59,665 nucleotides of DNA from Bacteroidaceae bacterium. Its GTDB lineage: Bacteria > Bacteroidota > Bacteroidia > Bacteroidales > Bacteroidaceae. Both the position numbers and the translations under genes were made by a program. The notes beneath the pieces are model-generated. The model searched no databases. It was not told the DNA's origin and was given only the letters and a program-made list of their open reading frames with translations. Where the stretch lies: contig JAFVTL010000072.1 in the NCBI GenBank assembly GCA_017503235.1, positions 1 to 59,665 on the forward strand, given 5' to 3'. Positions 23,745 to 33,677 of this stretch are shown here, one piece after another; the stretch's first letter is position 1; the number at the start of each line of letters is the position of its first letter.

Positions 23745-26426
23745 TCAGTTTTCCAAATCCAGAATGTCACATCCACGAATGTCCTGCGTCTTATCATAGA
23801 TCAACATATAATAGCCTGCAGCAATATAGTCACACACTTCAGACAAATCTATCGTAATGTTCGGATTATCCTTGATTTCAAACATACGGATATATGGCGA
23901 AATGGTATCTTCTATCTTCCTTAAGTCATTGGAACCAATCGTAAAATAGAACAAACTAGGACATGTGTAAAGTCCCGTAGGCCATTCACGCAAGCATCTG
24001 TTACCTTCTTCATCGCGTTGGTGACGGATATGAAACTGCTGCAATGTAGAAATTCCCAATGGAGAAGTCGGGAATCTAGAGAAACAGTTGTAACTCAAAT
24101 CAATACCTGACAAATAAGGTAATGTCGTTGCATAAAAATCATTCGATAGTTTGGTTAATTTATTGGCACTCAAATCAAGTGCTTCAAGCATATAAGCACA
24201 TTTACCTTCCAGCGCCCCGTCAGGAATATGCTTCATGCCGTTCCCCGAAAGAACCAGATAGTTCAATGGTGAATCTTTCTTAAAAAGGAGTCCGGGAAAT
24301 TCTTCAAATCTATTGTTTGACAAATTCAATTGACTTACATTGATTCCCCGATAATTATCTCCATTTTCAAATCCATCAATTTCATTGAAACTGAAATCTA
24401 CCGATGCCATCACATGAATGGATTTAGCATTGAATACATCGGGGAATAATTTAATCTTATTGTGTGTGCAAGTAAATGATTCTACGTCAACATATCCGAA
24501 GAAATATCCGTCATCGGCATGAGGTATTTCAGTAATCTCATTAAAGTCCAAATACAACTTAGTCAGATTTACATCCTTACCAAAAGGATGAAGCTTCTTA
24601 ATTTGATTGCTGGCACAATCCAACATACCCAAACGAACCATTCTCTTCAGATAATCATGTGAAGGAAACTCTTCCAGATTATTATATCCCATATAAAGAA
24701 CCTGAATTTTATCTCCCGATTTTCCATCAATGATGGATTCCCAATCTTTCTTGAGCTGCTCACCGGAGATGCCCTTGTTACAAGCAATGTTCAACATCTG
24801 CAATTGAGGGAGATTGGAGAGCATATCCATCGGTAGTGCTGTAAGATTAGGGCAATTATAGATTTCGAGGTCATATAATTTCTCCAAATTACTCCAACTT
24901 AACTGCTCTCTCTCTTTATAATAAGGAGAAGAAGGTTCAATATCACGGAACATGCTTTCGGTTGTGAACGGTGAATTGGCAATATAGAGTTGTTCCAATT
25001 CTGTCAATCTCATAATAGCCTTGGAGATTCCCGTAATATGATTAGTCAAATCACCGAACTGAATGCTCTTCATCTGTATACGGTTGCTCTTGATGGTTTT
25101 TTCTGGATTCATCACATTGAACCCTTCCTGCATCTGTTCTGAGAAGCCTTCACGGAAATCACGTGCCAACACATGAGTGTCATAATTCATGCGCATGATC
25201 TGGCGCTCTTCGTCAGTCATATTCAATTTAAAGTCATTTGAAACGACATGACCTCCCAATGTCTCTGAATGAGTACCTAAAAAGAGAGCCACTAATTTTG
25301 TCAGTTGTCCGATAGCGTCTGGAACTATTCCTTTAGCGCCAAAATCTTCAATCGTAATACTTGCAATACGACCATCTGAATGAAGTTGTACACCCGGTTG
25401 TTCGCCCCACAAATCAATATCCTTGTTAAAATTCCAATTGATGCCTAACTTCTGAACTTCCCCTGCATAACTCCAATTAGGTCCATCCAATGCTTCCCAT
25501 ATTTCCTTTAACGCAATATAATCCTTGAGATATTCAGAAGATTCCGACATTTTTACTGGCACTTCCACTTCTTTGGTCAATTGGTTGTCTCTAACCAAAA
25601 AAGTCTTGTTATCATCAGGCGTAGCTATTTCAAGTATATTCTTTCCATTCTTATCAGAATAAGTAGTATAACTGCTTATTTGATAAGTTCCCGCCCGAAG
25701 CCATACAATTGTATCACAAGTGATATACGACGTTTCAGCATGCTTGCCAGGATAAAGTTCTTCATCCGCAGAAGTGTTCTTGAAGTCTTCAACATATGTC
25801 ACTGGAATCTTCTTGATGTCCGTGACCTCTTGTGTAAACAAATTACGTACTGCAATATCAACCACTTTGATATTACTAAACGGATAAGCCTCGCTACCTG
25901 TAGCACGCGCTTCTACAAATTCCTTCACTAATTTAAAAGACACCATTCCCCGTTCAGTCACATTGACTGGCAATGCTTTGGATGTAAGTCCACCACTAAC
26001 AACAGTAAAGGTGTTATCATCAGTCTCTCCAGTCAAAAGCAAGTTGTCCAAATTGTCATATATGCGATAGCCGGAAACGATATAGTCCCCCACCAACAAT
26101 TGTAATTTGTCACTCCGCAAACCGAATTCTGCATTGGCTTCATTATAGGCGTTTAATACCAATGATTGTGATATGGTCGAACCATCGTGCTGCATAATAA
26201 CCTCAATTTTCTTGGCATTATCCAAAAGATTAAGCTTATCTGTTGCACGAGCATCCACCCTATCGCTATAAGATGCACTTTTATATAATTTGAACTGCAC
26301 ATAGCCATATTGACTCTGCTGCAACTCATCGTTATCATCCGAACATCCCATTAAACCACCCATCGCCAATATAGCAGTAATGAGAGGGAATATATAGGAT
26401 AATAATAACTTCTTCTTGTCACTCAT
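23745..26426 (-). CDS. Large leucine-rich repeat lipoprotein (DUF4458-like N-terminus)
   Basis: 893 residues, the largest accessory protein of the locus. The lipobox GGLMGC (Cys about 28) is followed by SDDNDE. The N-terminal about 290 residues resemble DUF4458 (beta-rich, with YGYVQFKLYKS and a later VNVTERGMVSFKL). The rest is a long LRR array, with units such as LGMLDCASNQIKKL, LTKLYLDFNEITEIP, QLNLSNNRFEEFP and ALDLSANKLTKL. The 15-bp gap to the next gene shows operonic arrangement. It is likely an extracellular protein-binding scaffold. The DUF name is from memory of the family and was not searched. Confidence 0.82.
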   Translation of the reverse strand: MSDKKKLLLSYIFPLITAILAMGGLMGCSDDNDELQQSQYGYVQFKLYKSASYSDRVDARATDKLNLLDNAKKIEVIMQHDGSTISQSLVLNAYNEANAEFGLRSDKLQLLVGDYIVSGYRIYDNLDNLLLTGETDDNTFTVVSGGLTSKALPVNVTERGMVSFKLVKEFVEARATGSEAYPFSNIKVVDIAVRNLFTQEVTDIKKIPVTYVEDFKNTSADEELYPGKHAETSYITCDTIVWLRAGTYQISSYTTYSDKNGKNILEIATPDDNKTFLVRDNQLTKEVEVPVKMSESSEYLKDYIALKEIWEALDGPNWSYAGEVQKLGINWNFNKDIDLWGEQPGVQLHSDGRIASITIEDFGAKGIVPDAIGQLTKLVALFLGTHSETLGGHVVSNDFKLNMTDEERQIMRMNYDTHVLARDFREGFSEQMQEGFNVMNPEKTIKSNRIQMKSIQFGDLTNHITGISKAIMRLTELEQLYIANSPFTTESMFRDIEPSSPYYKEREQLSWSNLEKLYDLEIYNCPNLTALPMDMLSNLPQLQMLNIACNKGISGEQLKKDWESIIDGKSGDKIQVLYMGYNNLEEFPSHDYLKRMVRLGMLDCASNQIKKLHPFGKDVNLTKLYLDFNEITEIPHADDGYFFGYVDVESFTCTHNKIKLFPDVFNAKSIHVMASVDFSFNEIDGFENGDNYRGINVSQLNLSNNRFEEFPGLLFKKDSPLNYLVLSGNGMKHIPDGALEGKCAYMLEALDLSANKLTKLSNDFYATTLPYLSGIDLSYNCFSRFPTSPLGISTLQQFHIRHQRDEEGNRCLREWPTGLYTCPSLFYFTIGSNDLRKIEDTISPYIRMFEIKDNPNITIDLSEVCDYIAAGYYMLIYDKTQDIRGCDILDLEN

Positions 26427-26442
26427 CTTTTATGAATTAAGG

Positions 26443-27948
26443 TTATTGTGGATTGATTAGCAAAATTTTCTTATTCAGAGTATCTCTTCCCTTAAATACA
26501 ATAAAGAAAGAACGAGTGGAATCCTTCGGTGTACGTATCATCATATACTGAACATCATTTCCATCCATAGCACCTTCCGGACGTTGTCCCATTTCTTCAT
26601 CGGTAACTTGTTCACCGCCTAACCAACGAATAAGGAATGAATCCAAACTGGAGACATCCCATTCTTCAATGGACAAATTCGGATAAATCATAATAGGACT
26701 TAAAACCGGAATAGTAGTGGTATAAACTTCCTCTACACTATATTCACTAGCAAAATAAGCCAAATATTCCTCATTCGTTTCAGGTTCACATGCATATTCG
26801 GATTGGGACAATCCATTTTTAACAATGAATCCAGTACCGGCTTCATTCTTTTGCGTAAGAGCAACCAACAAATTACGTTGCTCATATTCATATTTAATCT
26901 CGCCCTCTTCAATAATGTTTCCTCGTAAGTCATCTTTAATGATATCGTATACCGCAATAGGGAACACCAAAACAATACCATTCCGTTTCTTGTCACTTGC
27001 ATCAACAGTCAAAGTTGATGTTTCACCATCAGCTTCCAAGTGCATCCATTCTACCTTGTCGAAAACATATTCTCCATCACGTTCTTCAATGAATACAGGC
27101 TTATAGGCGTCATTCAGAGCAATTACATTGAAAGACATCTTTTCCTCAACCACATCCGTCTCACTGGTCAAGTCATTCACCCGACTAAATGTTTTTCCAT
27201 CCAAAGAAACATTCCATCCCCACATACTACCAGATTCAATATCCAACGAACGGACAATGATAGCTTTGGGGTCCATTCCAGCATAAGCGACTGATACAGG
27301 GAATGAAGCTGTACCCATTTCATTGGAGAAAGTCAAAGTCGCTTCTGCTTGAGGATTCTTCACATAGGCTTCTTTTACTGTAGCTACTCCATTCTTCTTT
27401 CCCGTTATATTATTATCCGAAGTCAAATTTACCTCCAACCAGTTTGGAATACTAACAAGACCACATTCAAAGTTAGCTTCAATCGAAAATTCCAGTGTTC
27501 CTTCCGAAGGAATGACAAGATCATTGATTTCCTTTCCATCAGCGTCATACACTTTTAATTCATAGGCTTTTCCGGCACGTAACACTTCAGCAACGACCTT
27601 ACTTTGCCCTCCCATGGAAAGTGTCAAAGAGGCCTTGACCGAATCAAAACTTTGGCCTTCCCCACTGACCTTCACTTTTACAGATTGCGAACCGGGCTTT
27701 CCTGAAATGTTCTGTCCTTCCATATCAGCACTAGCTAAAGTACACCACGCCTTATTAGAAGACAATTTCCATTCCATGTTTGCCGCAAAAGTAAAGTTTG
27801 CTTCGCTTTCAGCTACGCAACTGATAGTCTGTACTACATCCGGAAATGTCGGAGTTGCAGGTTCGTCATCACTGGATGAACACGCACTTGTGCCAAATAC
27901 CAGCACTGCTGTAAGCCCCATAAAGAGCCATTCTTTAAACTTTTTCAT
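26443..27948 (-). CDS. Lipoprotein of a SusCD locus (DUF5003-like)
   Basis: 501 residues. The lipobox FGTSAC (Cys about 23) is followed by SSSDDE. Two or three BACON/Ig-like beta modules cover about 40-230 (AANMEWKLSSNKAWCTL; EANFECGLVSIPNWLEV), with a unique C-terminal half that resembles DUF5003. It has no catalytic motif. Its position two genes after SusD is usual for surface ligand-binding proteins. The domain name is tentative; the lipoprotein and modular beta architecture are directly visible. Confidence 0.7.
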   Translation of the reverse strand: MKKFKEWLFMGLTAVLVFGTSACSSSDDEPATPTFPDVVQTISCVAESEANFTFAANMEWKLSSNKAWCTLASADMEGQNISGKPGSQSVKVKVSGEGQSFDSVKASLTLSMGGQSKVVAEVLRAGKAYELKVYDADGKEINDLVIPSEGTLEFSIEANFECGLVSIPNWLEVNLTSDNNITGKKNGVATVKEAYVKNPQAEATLTFSNEMGTASFPVSVAYAGMDPKAIIVRSLDIESGSMWGWNVSLDGKTFSRVNDLTSETDVVEEKMSFNVIALNDAYKPVFIEERDGEYVFDKVEWMHLEADGETSTLTVDASDKKRNGIVLVFPIAVYDIIKDDLRGNIIEEGEIKYEYEQRNLLVALTQKNEAGTGFIVKNGLSQSEYACEPETNEEYLAYFASEYSVEEVYTTTIPVLSPIMIYPNLSIEEWDVSSLDSFLIRWLGGEQVTDEEMGQRPEGAMDGNDVQYMMIRTPKDSTRSFFIVFKGRDTLNKKILLINPQ

Positions 27949-27979
27949 ATGGTTATTTTTTTATATTTCTATCTTAAAA

Positions 27980-28885
27980 TCAATATCCTTCACGCATCAA
28001 TTTTTCAGCCTCATCGTCGCTAATCCATTTCACAGCATTGATGAATGTTCCAACCGTACCATAAAGGCTTCCATTCTTATTCATGACAAATAATGTCATA
28101 TACTGATAGATGAATTGTTCACAACTACTGTAATACGAAGCATAGTATGTAGGCTGGGACATCCTTATCTTTCCATCTCCGTAGATGGTTCCGAAAGCTT
28201 CTGTAGTAGGTCCAAACACCTGTTCTTCCATTTCAATAAGTGGATTCAGCAAATCATCTGTCGTAAACTTGACTTTTACATCATAGCCATCATAGAAATA
28301 ATCCTTTATAATGAGGGTATTCTCTTCGGCTGTATCGACTACGGCATACGTCAATCGTTTATCTACTACCGTATAATCATACAGATAAGTAGAATTTACA
28401 ACACAATATCCCTCAAAATCGTAAATGTTAAACGGGCAAGTTTTCTGCAATAACACATTGGCATCAATTCCGTAAAGTTCCCATTGTGTATCTTCTTCTG
28501 TTACCAAGCGTAGAGCAAAACCTAATGAATCACCAATTTCAATATTATCATAGATTCCTCGCACACGGACATTTGCTACATGTTCCCCTGCCTTAATGGT
28601 AACTGTATTTGAAGCAAGTTCATAATGAACACCTTCGATGGCATTGCTGCTTTTGTCCAATATTTCTACAGCCAATGTACGGTCATAACTGCAAGTTTGC
28701 GTAGCCGACACTGGAATGTCAAACAATTCTTCATTGTTTTGGACCGGAAGTACGTACAATGAATCTGAAAACATGATATAATTTGGGCCGCTATAAATAG
28801 TACGTTCCTCATCACAACCAATCATTGTCAGCAATAACGTACACACTGCAAATATTCCTATGAATTTTCTTTTCATCATCGTCAT
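27980..28885 (-). CDS. Lipoprotein of a SusCD locus (DUF4984-like)
   Basis: 301 residues. The lipobox LTMIGC is followed by DEERT. Residues about 30-145 look like a Calx-beta-type sandwich (IPVSATQTCSYDRTLAVEILD; GVHYEL), then a beta-rich C-terminal part matching the DUF4984 style. The ATG at 28885 directly abuts the SusD stop; two other in-frame ATGs follow within four codons, and the third (MKRKF, at 28876) gives a more typical signal peptide. It is probably a surface accessory binding protein. The family name is tentative. Confidence 0.72.
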   Translation of the reverse strand: MTMMKRKFIGIFAVCTLLLTMIGCDEERTIYSGPNYIMFSDSLYVLPVQNNEELFDIPVSATQTCSYDRTLAVEILDKSSNAIEGVHYELASNTVTIKAGEHVANVRVRGIYDNIEIGDSLGFALRLVTEEDTQWELYGIDANVLLQKTCPFNIYDFEGYCVVNSTYLYDYTVVDKRLTYAVVDTAEENTLIIKDYFYDGYDVKVKFTTDDLLNPLIEMEEQVFGPTTEAFGTIYGDGKIRMSQPTYYASYYSSCEQFIYQYMTLFVMNKNGSLYGTVGTFINAVKWISDDEAEKLMREGY

Positions 28886-30409
28886 TTATTTATTACTTTC
28901 ATTTGGTTCTATATTAGCTCCAGGAGACTCGATTTCGTGTTGAGGTATAGGCCATACAAACAACGGATTGTCCTTTTCAACCACCAAACTACTTCCATTT
29001 TCTAAAGATTGCTCCTGAGGAGTACGTTCAAATCCTTTATGCCAACGCTTTAAATCGGTCAATCGGAAACCTTCCATATAAAGTTCTTTCACTCGCTCCT
29101 CTTCAATGATAGTCATGGCATTCTCTTCATTCATTGATGTTCCTCCGCCATACGATGCATAACGGGCTGAGCGCAAAGCTGTAATATCCTTGGCTGCTTT
29201 ATTTAATTCGCCCTTCTGCACATATGCTTCAGCACGTATCAAGTATTGTTCAGACAAGCGGAATACTTTCGGCATGCTCACATGCAACAATTGCGCTTGA
29301 TTAAACAAATCTTCATTTCCCCAATACTTCATCAATAGCGGCCACGTCAACCCATGTGTATGACCTGTCGTATACGTTTGGAAGAAAGTGTTATAGCGCA
29401 AGTCTGTCTCACCGTAAAGATTCAGTACCCATTGTGCAGGTACATAATCCGGTTTCAAAGAGCTATAGTCATAATTAAAGAATACTCTTCCCAATGCTCC
29501 CCCATAAGAAGTGGTTGTAAAGCCAATCTTCCAAATGACCTCCGTCGAATTATCAGATGTCCACATATACTGGTAATACGAATAATTCGAGTTATACATC
29601 TGATTAGCATTTGACAGGAAGAAATGATCACTATCTATCACCTTTGTTGCATATTTGATAGCCTCATCATATTTTTTCATATACAAAGCAACACGGGCAC
29701 GCAACGCATAGGCTGTATATTCATTAAAATAAGTTGTATTGTAGATATACCCGTCTACCGATGGGTCATAATCTTCTCCTAAAGTCAAAATCTCAGCAGC
29801 ATGATCCAAATCCATCAAAACCTGTTGGTAAGAATCATACAATGATGCGCGTTGAATAGGCTCATCCGAGTAATAGTTGGTACGGAGTACCACTCCCAGT
29901 TCATTCTTCGCTTCTTCATCACTTTCGTATGCCTTGCAATAGAGTTTGATGAGTTCTGAATATGCCAAAGCACGCGCAAAATATGCCTCCCCACAATATT
30001 GTTCCAAACGATCCAACAAATCATCATCTGAGAGTTGCAACTTCAATTTTTCAGCATTGTCCAATAAAAAGTTACAACGACCTATTACTGCATATAAAGA
30101 AGCATAAACAGCTTCTATCTCACTATTGGTCGCCAAAATATTCCAACGCCAAATATCACCATAGGTATTGGTATATCCATTTACAGCATAAGCTAAATCC
30201 GCTTGCAAATCGGGCAATAATGTAAGATATCCGCTATAAAGAGCACCGCTCAAGAAAGAAGAATAAATTCCAATAACGGCCTGATCGGCTTCGTCAACGG
30301 TAGTAATGCCTTGATTGGCCAAAATTGCATCCTCGGGATATTTGTCCAAACAAGAAGTGGCTCCTAAAGCCATGATTAAGATCAGTATATATAGTTTCAC
30401 TTTTTTCAT
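28886..30409 (-). CDS. RagB/SusD family outer-membrane nutrient-binding lipoprotein
   Basis: About 507 residues from MKKVKLYI, preceded by an AGGAG ribosome site; a TTG six codons upstream is rejected. The lipobox GATSC is followed by LDKYPED, the classical SusD opening. TPR-like helices and the C-terminal LKRWHKG and FVWPIPQHEIE motifs are diagnostic. It sits on the SusC barrel as a lid and captures the ligand. The gene lies 19 bp after susC in the operon. Confidence 0.95.
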   Translation of the reverse strand: MKKVKLYILILIMALGATSCLDKYPEDAILANQGITTVDEADQAVIGIYSSFLSGALYSGYLTLLPDLQADLAYAVNGYTNTYGDIWRWNILATNSEIEAVYASLYAVIGRCNFLLDNAEKLKLQLSDDDLLDRLEQYCGEAYFARALAYSELIKLYCKAYESDEEAKNELGVVLRTNYYSDEPIQRASLYDSYQQVLMDLDHAAEILTLGEDYDPSVDGYIYNTTYFNEYTAYALRARVALYMKKYDEAIKYATKVIDSDHFFLSNANQMYNSNYSYYQYMWTSDNSTEVIWKIGFTTTSYGGALGRVFFNYDYSSLKPDYVPAQWVLNLYGETDLRYNTFFQTYTTGHTHGLTWPLLMKYWGNEDLFNQAQLLHVSMPKVFRLSEQYLIRAEAYVQKGELNKAAKDITALRSARYASYGGGTSMNEENAMTIIEEERVKELYMEGFRLTDLKRWHKGFERTPQEQSLENGSSLVVEKDNPLFVWPIPQHEIESPGANIEPNESNK

Positions 30410-30428
30410 CTTTTCATCTCCTTTCAAA

Positions 30429-33368
30429 TTAGAATGACAATTCGATACCCAATGTCAATTGACGCGACATCGGATATTGTGCTGCATATATATTGCTGGA
30501 CGATTCTGGGTCAATACCGCTGAATTTCGTAAATGTAAGCAAATTTTGTCCTTGCACATAAATGCGTGCACTATCGAAGAAATGAGTCTTTTCCAGCCAA
30601 TTTTGAGGTACGGCATATCCTAACGTCAAATTCTTCAAACGCAAGAAAGAAGCATCTTCCAAGAAACGGGAGTCCATTTGAGGGGTAATTCCATAACGCG
30701 GAATATCTGTAACATCTCCTGGCTTTTTCCAACGGTCATACAACAAACGCCGACTTTGGTTATATACCGTATAAAGTCCGTTACTTTCTTCGAAGAAACG
30801 GTCATTATTGAACATCCATCGGTCAGCTACCCAACTGAATTGCGCATTCAAAGAAAAGCCTTTCCAACTCAACGTCGTTCCGAAACCACCTTGCCAAGGT
30901 GCAATATAGTTCTTTCCTACCATGACCTTGTCTGACTCATTGTATTCAGTGGTCAATTCACCTTCCTTGGTATACCACAAAGCATCGCCATTAGCCGGAT
31001 TCACACCCGCATAACGGTTTGTATAGAATTCGCCTACTGAATGACCTACAACCAATTTAGTGGATGTCCCGGCTATCTCGTATTCACTCAACCCATTGTA
31101 GAGTTCAGTAATTTCATTTTTGTTATACGAAACATTGGCATTTACATTCCAAGTAAAATCTCTCGTACGAATGACATCAGCATTTACCGCAAGTTCAGCA
31201 CCCCGATTTATCATCACACCCACATTGTCCCAGCGGCTTCCAAAACCATTATTTGAATATGACTGGGGAACCAGCATCAACATATTACTTGTACGTTTGT
31301 TATAAAGTTCAAGATCTACATTGACACGATTGAAGAAACCTAAATGAAAAGCCAAATTAGTAGCCCACAATTGCTCCCAACCCAAGTCGGGATTCCCTTC
31401 ACTGATAGGGGCAATGCCCGCTGTACCCATATAATTGGCTCCACCGCCTACCAGTTCCAGATGATCATAGTTCGGAATTTCCGAATTACCTGAAGTACCG
31501 GTACTAAAGGCTATTTGCGCGGTAGTCAACCAATCAAATCTTTTCATAAATTCTTCTTGCTTCAGATTCCACATCAAGCCTACAGACCAAAATGTACCCC
31601 AACGTCCGTTTTTCCCAAAGCGGGAAGATGCGTCAGCACGAATCGAAAAATCAGCATAGAAACGATCGTCGAAACTATATTCTCCTCTACCGAAAAACGA
31701 AAGATAAGAATAGCTGGAGAAAGAATTGGACCACATACTCGCTCTGGTACCTGATGCCAAATCTGTCAAGAAATCATTATTCTGACCGCTGGTAACAACC
31801 TGAAAACCTTCTGAACGATAATCTACTCCTTCTTGTCCTAACATTACATTAAAAGAATGTTTGTCTTTCAAGTTAAAACGATAATTCGCTGTATTGGTGA
31901 TTGTCAACGACATCATATCGTACGAACTGCGACCAACATTCCCAATACCATTGTTCCCCGGGAAACTGGGATAGGACTTCATATCAGCAGTCGAATGCGA
32001 ATAATCCACTCCAAACTGACTACGTATGGTCAGATTCTCTATCGGAGTGATTTCGGCATAAAGAACAGTCAGTGCTTTGTACTTCTTGTTCAATACCGGA
32101 TTGTTTTCCATCCATTCCACAGGATTATAGGTTGTACCTGTCCAACTACCATCCTTCGATGAAGCAATGCTGCCATCTTCCCGATAAGGATTCCAATAAG
32201 GCAACATGAAACGGCAAGCTGATATAGGTGTATAGAGCGCATATTGTCCGTCTTCGGCTTGTTGTACCTCTTCGTAAGCCACCATTGAATTGGTTCCTAC
32301 CTTAAGCCAGTTGCTGGCTTTCACATCAGCATTGGCACGCAAGTTGTAACGTCGGAAAGTGGAACCTTGTGCAATACCATCCTGATCATAAAAGCTGCCA
32401 GATACAAAATAGTTCAGTTTATCTGTTGCGCGACTGATAGAGAGGTCATAGTTCTGCAACATGGCCCTGTCATTGAATACTGCCTCCTGCCAATTCACAT
32501 CGGTCAATCTTAACTTGTCATAATCCTGACCTTTATCCAGCCCCAACTCCTGTTCAAATTGAATGCGTTCAGCCGTATTCATCAATGTCCAGTTGTTTCC
32601 AGCCAATTCGGAGAATCCCACTTGTGTACGCAATACTACTTTTGCCTTATCCATGGCTGTACCACGCTTGGTAGTTATCACCACCACACCATTGGCCGCA
32701 CGAGCTCCATATATGGAAGTGGACGATGCATCCTTCAATACAGAAATGGATTCAATATCGCTGGGACTGATGGTGTTAAAGTCAGAACTTGTGATGGGTA
32801 CTCCATCGAGAATAAACAAAGGAGCTGTACCTGAATTGATAGAATTCGTACCACGAATCTGAAACGTAGCCGCCTTGCTGGGTTCACCGGAATTGGACAA
32901 CACGGTCAAGCCAGGAGTCTGTCCTTGCAGAGCTTGGTCAAAACCTGCAGCCGGTACATTAGCCACTTTATCTGACTTCACGGTTGAAACCGACCCGGCA
33001 ATAGTCCCCTTTTTACGGGTACCATAAGCCACCACAACCACTTCTTCCATGACTTCTGCATCCGATTGCATCACAATATCCAGTATCCCTGTACTATTGT
33101 TTACCGTATGCAGCTGTGTCTTCATGCCAATGTACGAGAATACTAAAACCGCCTTATCCACTCCTTTCAGTTCAATGGCGTAATTCCCGTCAAAATCGGT
33201 TACAACCCCATTTGTAGTTCCTTCCTGCATGATTGCTACACCTATCAAAGGCTCGTTATCTTCATGGGACGTCACTTGTCCTTTCACAACAAATGACTGA
33301 GCCCAAAACGACTGAGGAACAATCAGCATGAAGAGAAAAACAAACAAATGAATGATTTTTCTATTCAT
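30429..33368 (-). CDS. SusC/RagA family TonB-linked outer-membrane transporter
   Basis: 979 residues. A signal peptide ending FWAQS is followed by a carboxypeptidase-regulatory-like domain (VKGQVTSHEDNEPLIGVAI), a TonB box region (MEEVVVVAYGTRKKG), a plug (GVVVITTKRG) and a beta-barrel ending in the aromatic terminus LGIELSF. It imports the ligand bound by its SusD partner using TonB energy. No STN domain and no adjacent anti-sigma or hybrid regulator is present, so control is probably distant or via the long leader. It is the first gene of a nine-gene leftward operon. Confidence 0.95.
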   Translation of the reverse strand: MNRKIIHLFVFLFMLIVPQSFWAQSFVVKGQVTSHEDNEPLIGVAIMQEGTTNGVVTDFDGNYAIELKGVDKAVLVFSYIGMKTQLHTVNNSTGILDIVMQSDAEVMEEVVVVAYGTRKKGTIAGSVSTVKSDKVANVPAAGFDQALQGQTPGLTVLSNSGEPSKAATFQIRGTNSINSGTAPLFILDGVPITSSDFNTISPSDIESISVLKDASSTSIYGARAANGVVVITTKRGTAMDKAKVVLRTQVGFSELAGNNWTLMNTAERIQFEQELGLDKGQDYDKLRLTDVNWQEAVFNDRAMLQNYDLSISRATDKLNYFVSGSFYDQDGIAQGSTFRRYNLRANADVKASNWLKVGTNSMVAYEEVQQAEDGQYALYTPISACRFMLPYWNPYREDGSIASSKDGSWTGTTYNPVEWMENNPVLNKKYKALTVLYAEITPIENLTIRSQFGVDYSHSTADMKSYPSFPGNNGIGNVGRSSYDMMSLTITNTANYRFNLKDKHSFNVMLGQEGVDYRSEGFQVVTSGQNNDFLTDLASGTRASMWSNSFSSYSYLSFFGRGEYSFDDRFYADFSIRADASSRFGKNGRWGTFWSVGLMWNLKQEEFMKRFDWLTTAQIAFSTGTSGNSEIPNYDHLELVGGGANYMGTAGIAPISEGNPDLGWEQLWATNLAFHLGFFNRVNVDLELYNKRTSNMLMLVPQSYSNNGFGSRWDNVGVMINRGAELAVNADVIRTRDFTWNVNANVSYNKNEITELYNGLSEYEIAGTSTKLVVGHSVGEFYTNRYAGVNPANGDALWYTKEGELTTEYNESDKVMVGKNYIAPWQGGFGTTLSWKGFSLNAQFSWVADRWMFNNDRFFEESNGLYTVYNQSRRLLYDRWKKPGDVTDIPRYGITPQMDSRFLEDASFLRLKNLTLGYAVPQNWLEKTHFFDSARIYVQGQNLLTFTKFSGIDPESSSNIYAAQYPMSRQLTLGIELSF

Positions 33369-33412
33369 CTTTATCTTCTTTGACTTTTTAATTATTATTC
33401 AACATGGGTACG

Positions 33413-33489
33413 GAGAAGATACTCTCCATAATCAAGAAGTTGCATAATACCAATGTTCCTTCAACCACACGGATTGTTAGGGAACATTG
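33413..33489 (-). promoter_or_regulatory. Two hairpins in the predicted leader of the SusC operon
   Basis: CAATGTTCC (33451-33459) and GGAACATTG (33481-33489) form a perfect 9-bp stem spaced by 21 nt. GGAGA (33413-33417) and TCTCC (33424-33428) form a smaller hairpin nearer the start codon. Both lie between the predicted start of transcription (about 33530) and the ATG at 33368, so they would be in the 5' leader. Regulation by the leader is inference. Confidence 0.5.
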
Positions 33490-33537
33490 TTCACATATAA
33501 CTTCTGTACCATTAATATATATTAAGGTACGAGAAGG

Positions 33538-33545
33538 CAAATATA
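33538..33545 (-). promoter_or_regulatory. -7 promoter box of the SusCD/protease operon
   Basis: TATATTTG on the minus strand matches TAnnTTTG. It lies 170 bp above the susC ATG, predicting a leader of about 160 nt. It and the nadB promoter account for most of the 309-bp divergent gap 33369-33677. No -33 match is clear. Confidence 0.45.
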
Positions 33546-33649
33546 CAACAAATCCTCCTATAAATGGAAATATTAAAAATATTTTATCACTTTTATATAA
33601 ACAGACAGCAAAAAAGCACTTAAAATGAACAACGATACAACTATTTTCG

Positions 33650-33657
33650 TAGCTTTG
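33650..33657 (+). promoter_or_regulatory. -7 promoter box of nadB
   Basis: TAGCTTTG matches TAnnTTTG, 20 bp upstream of the nadB ATG at 33678. The leader would be short. Confidence 0.5.
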
Positions 33658-33677
33658 CAATACTAAAGTTTATACTT

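Noticed and set aside
33388-33660. Minus-strand frame of 90 residues above susC
   Set aside because: It covers the predicted promoter and leader; the translation has no domain and an unusual Cys/Phe composition.
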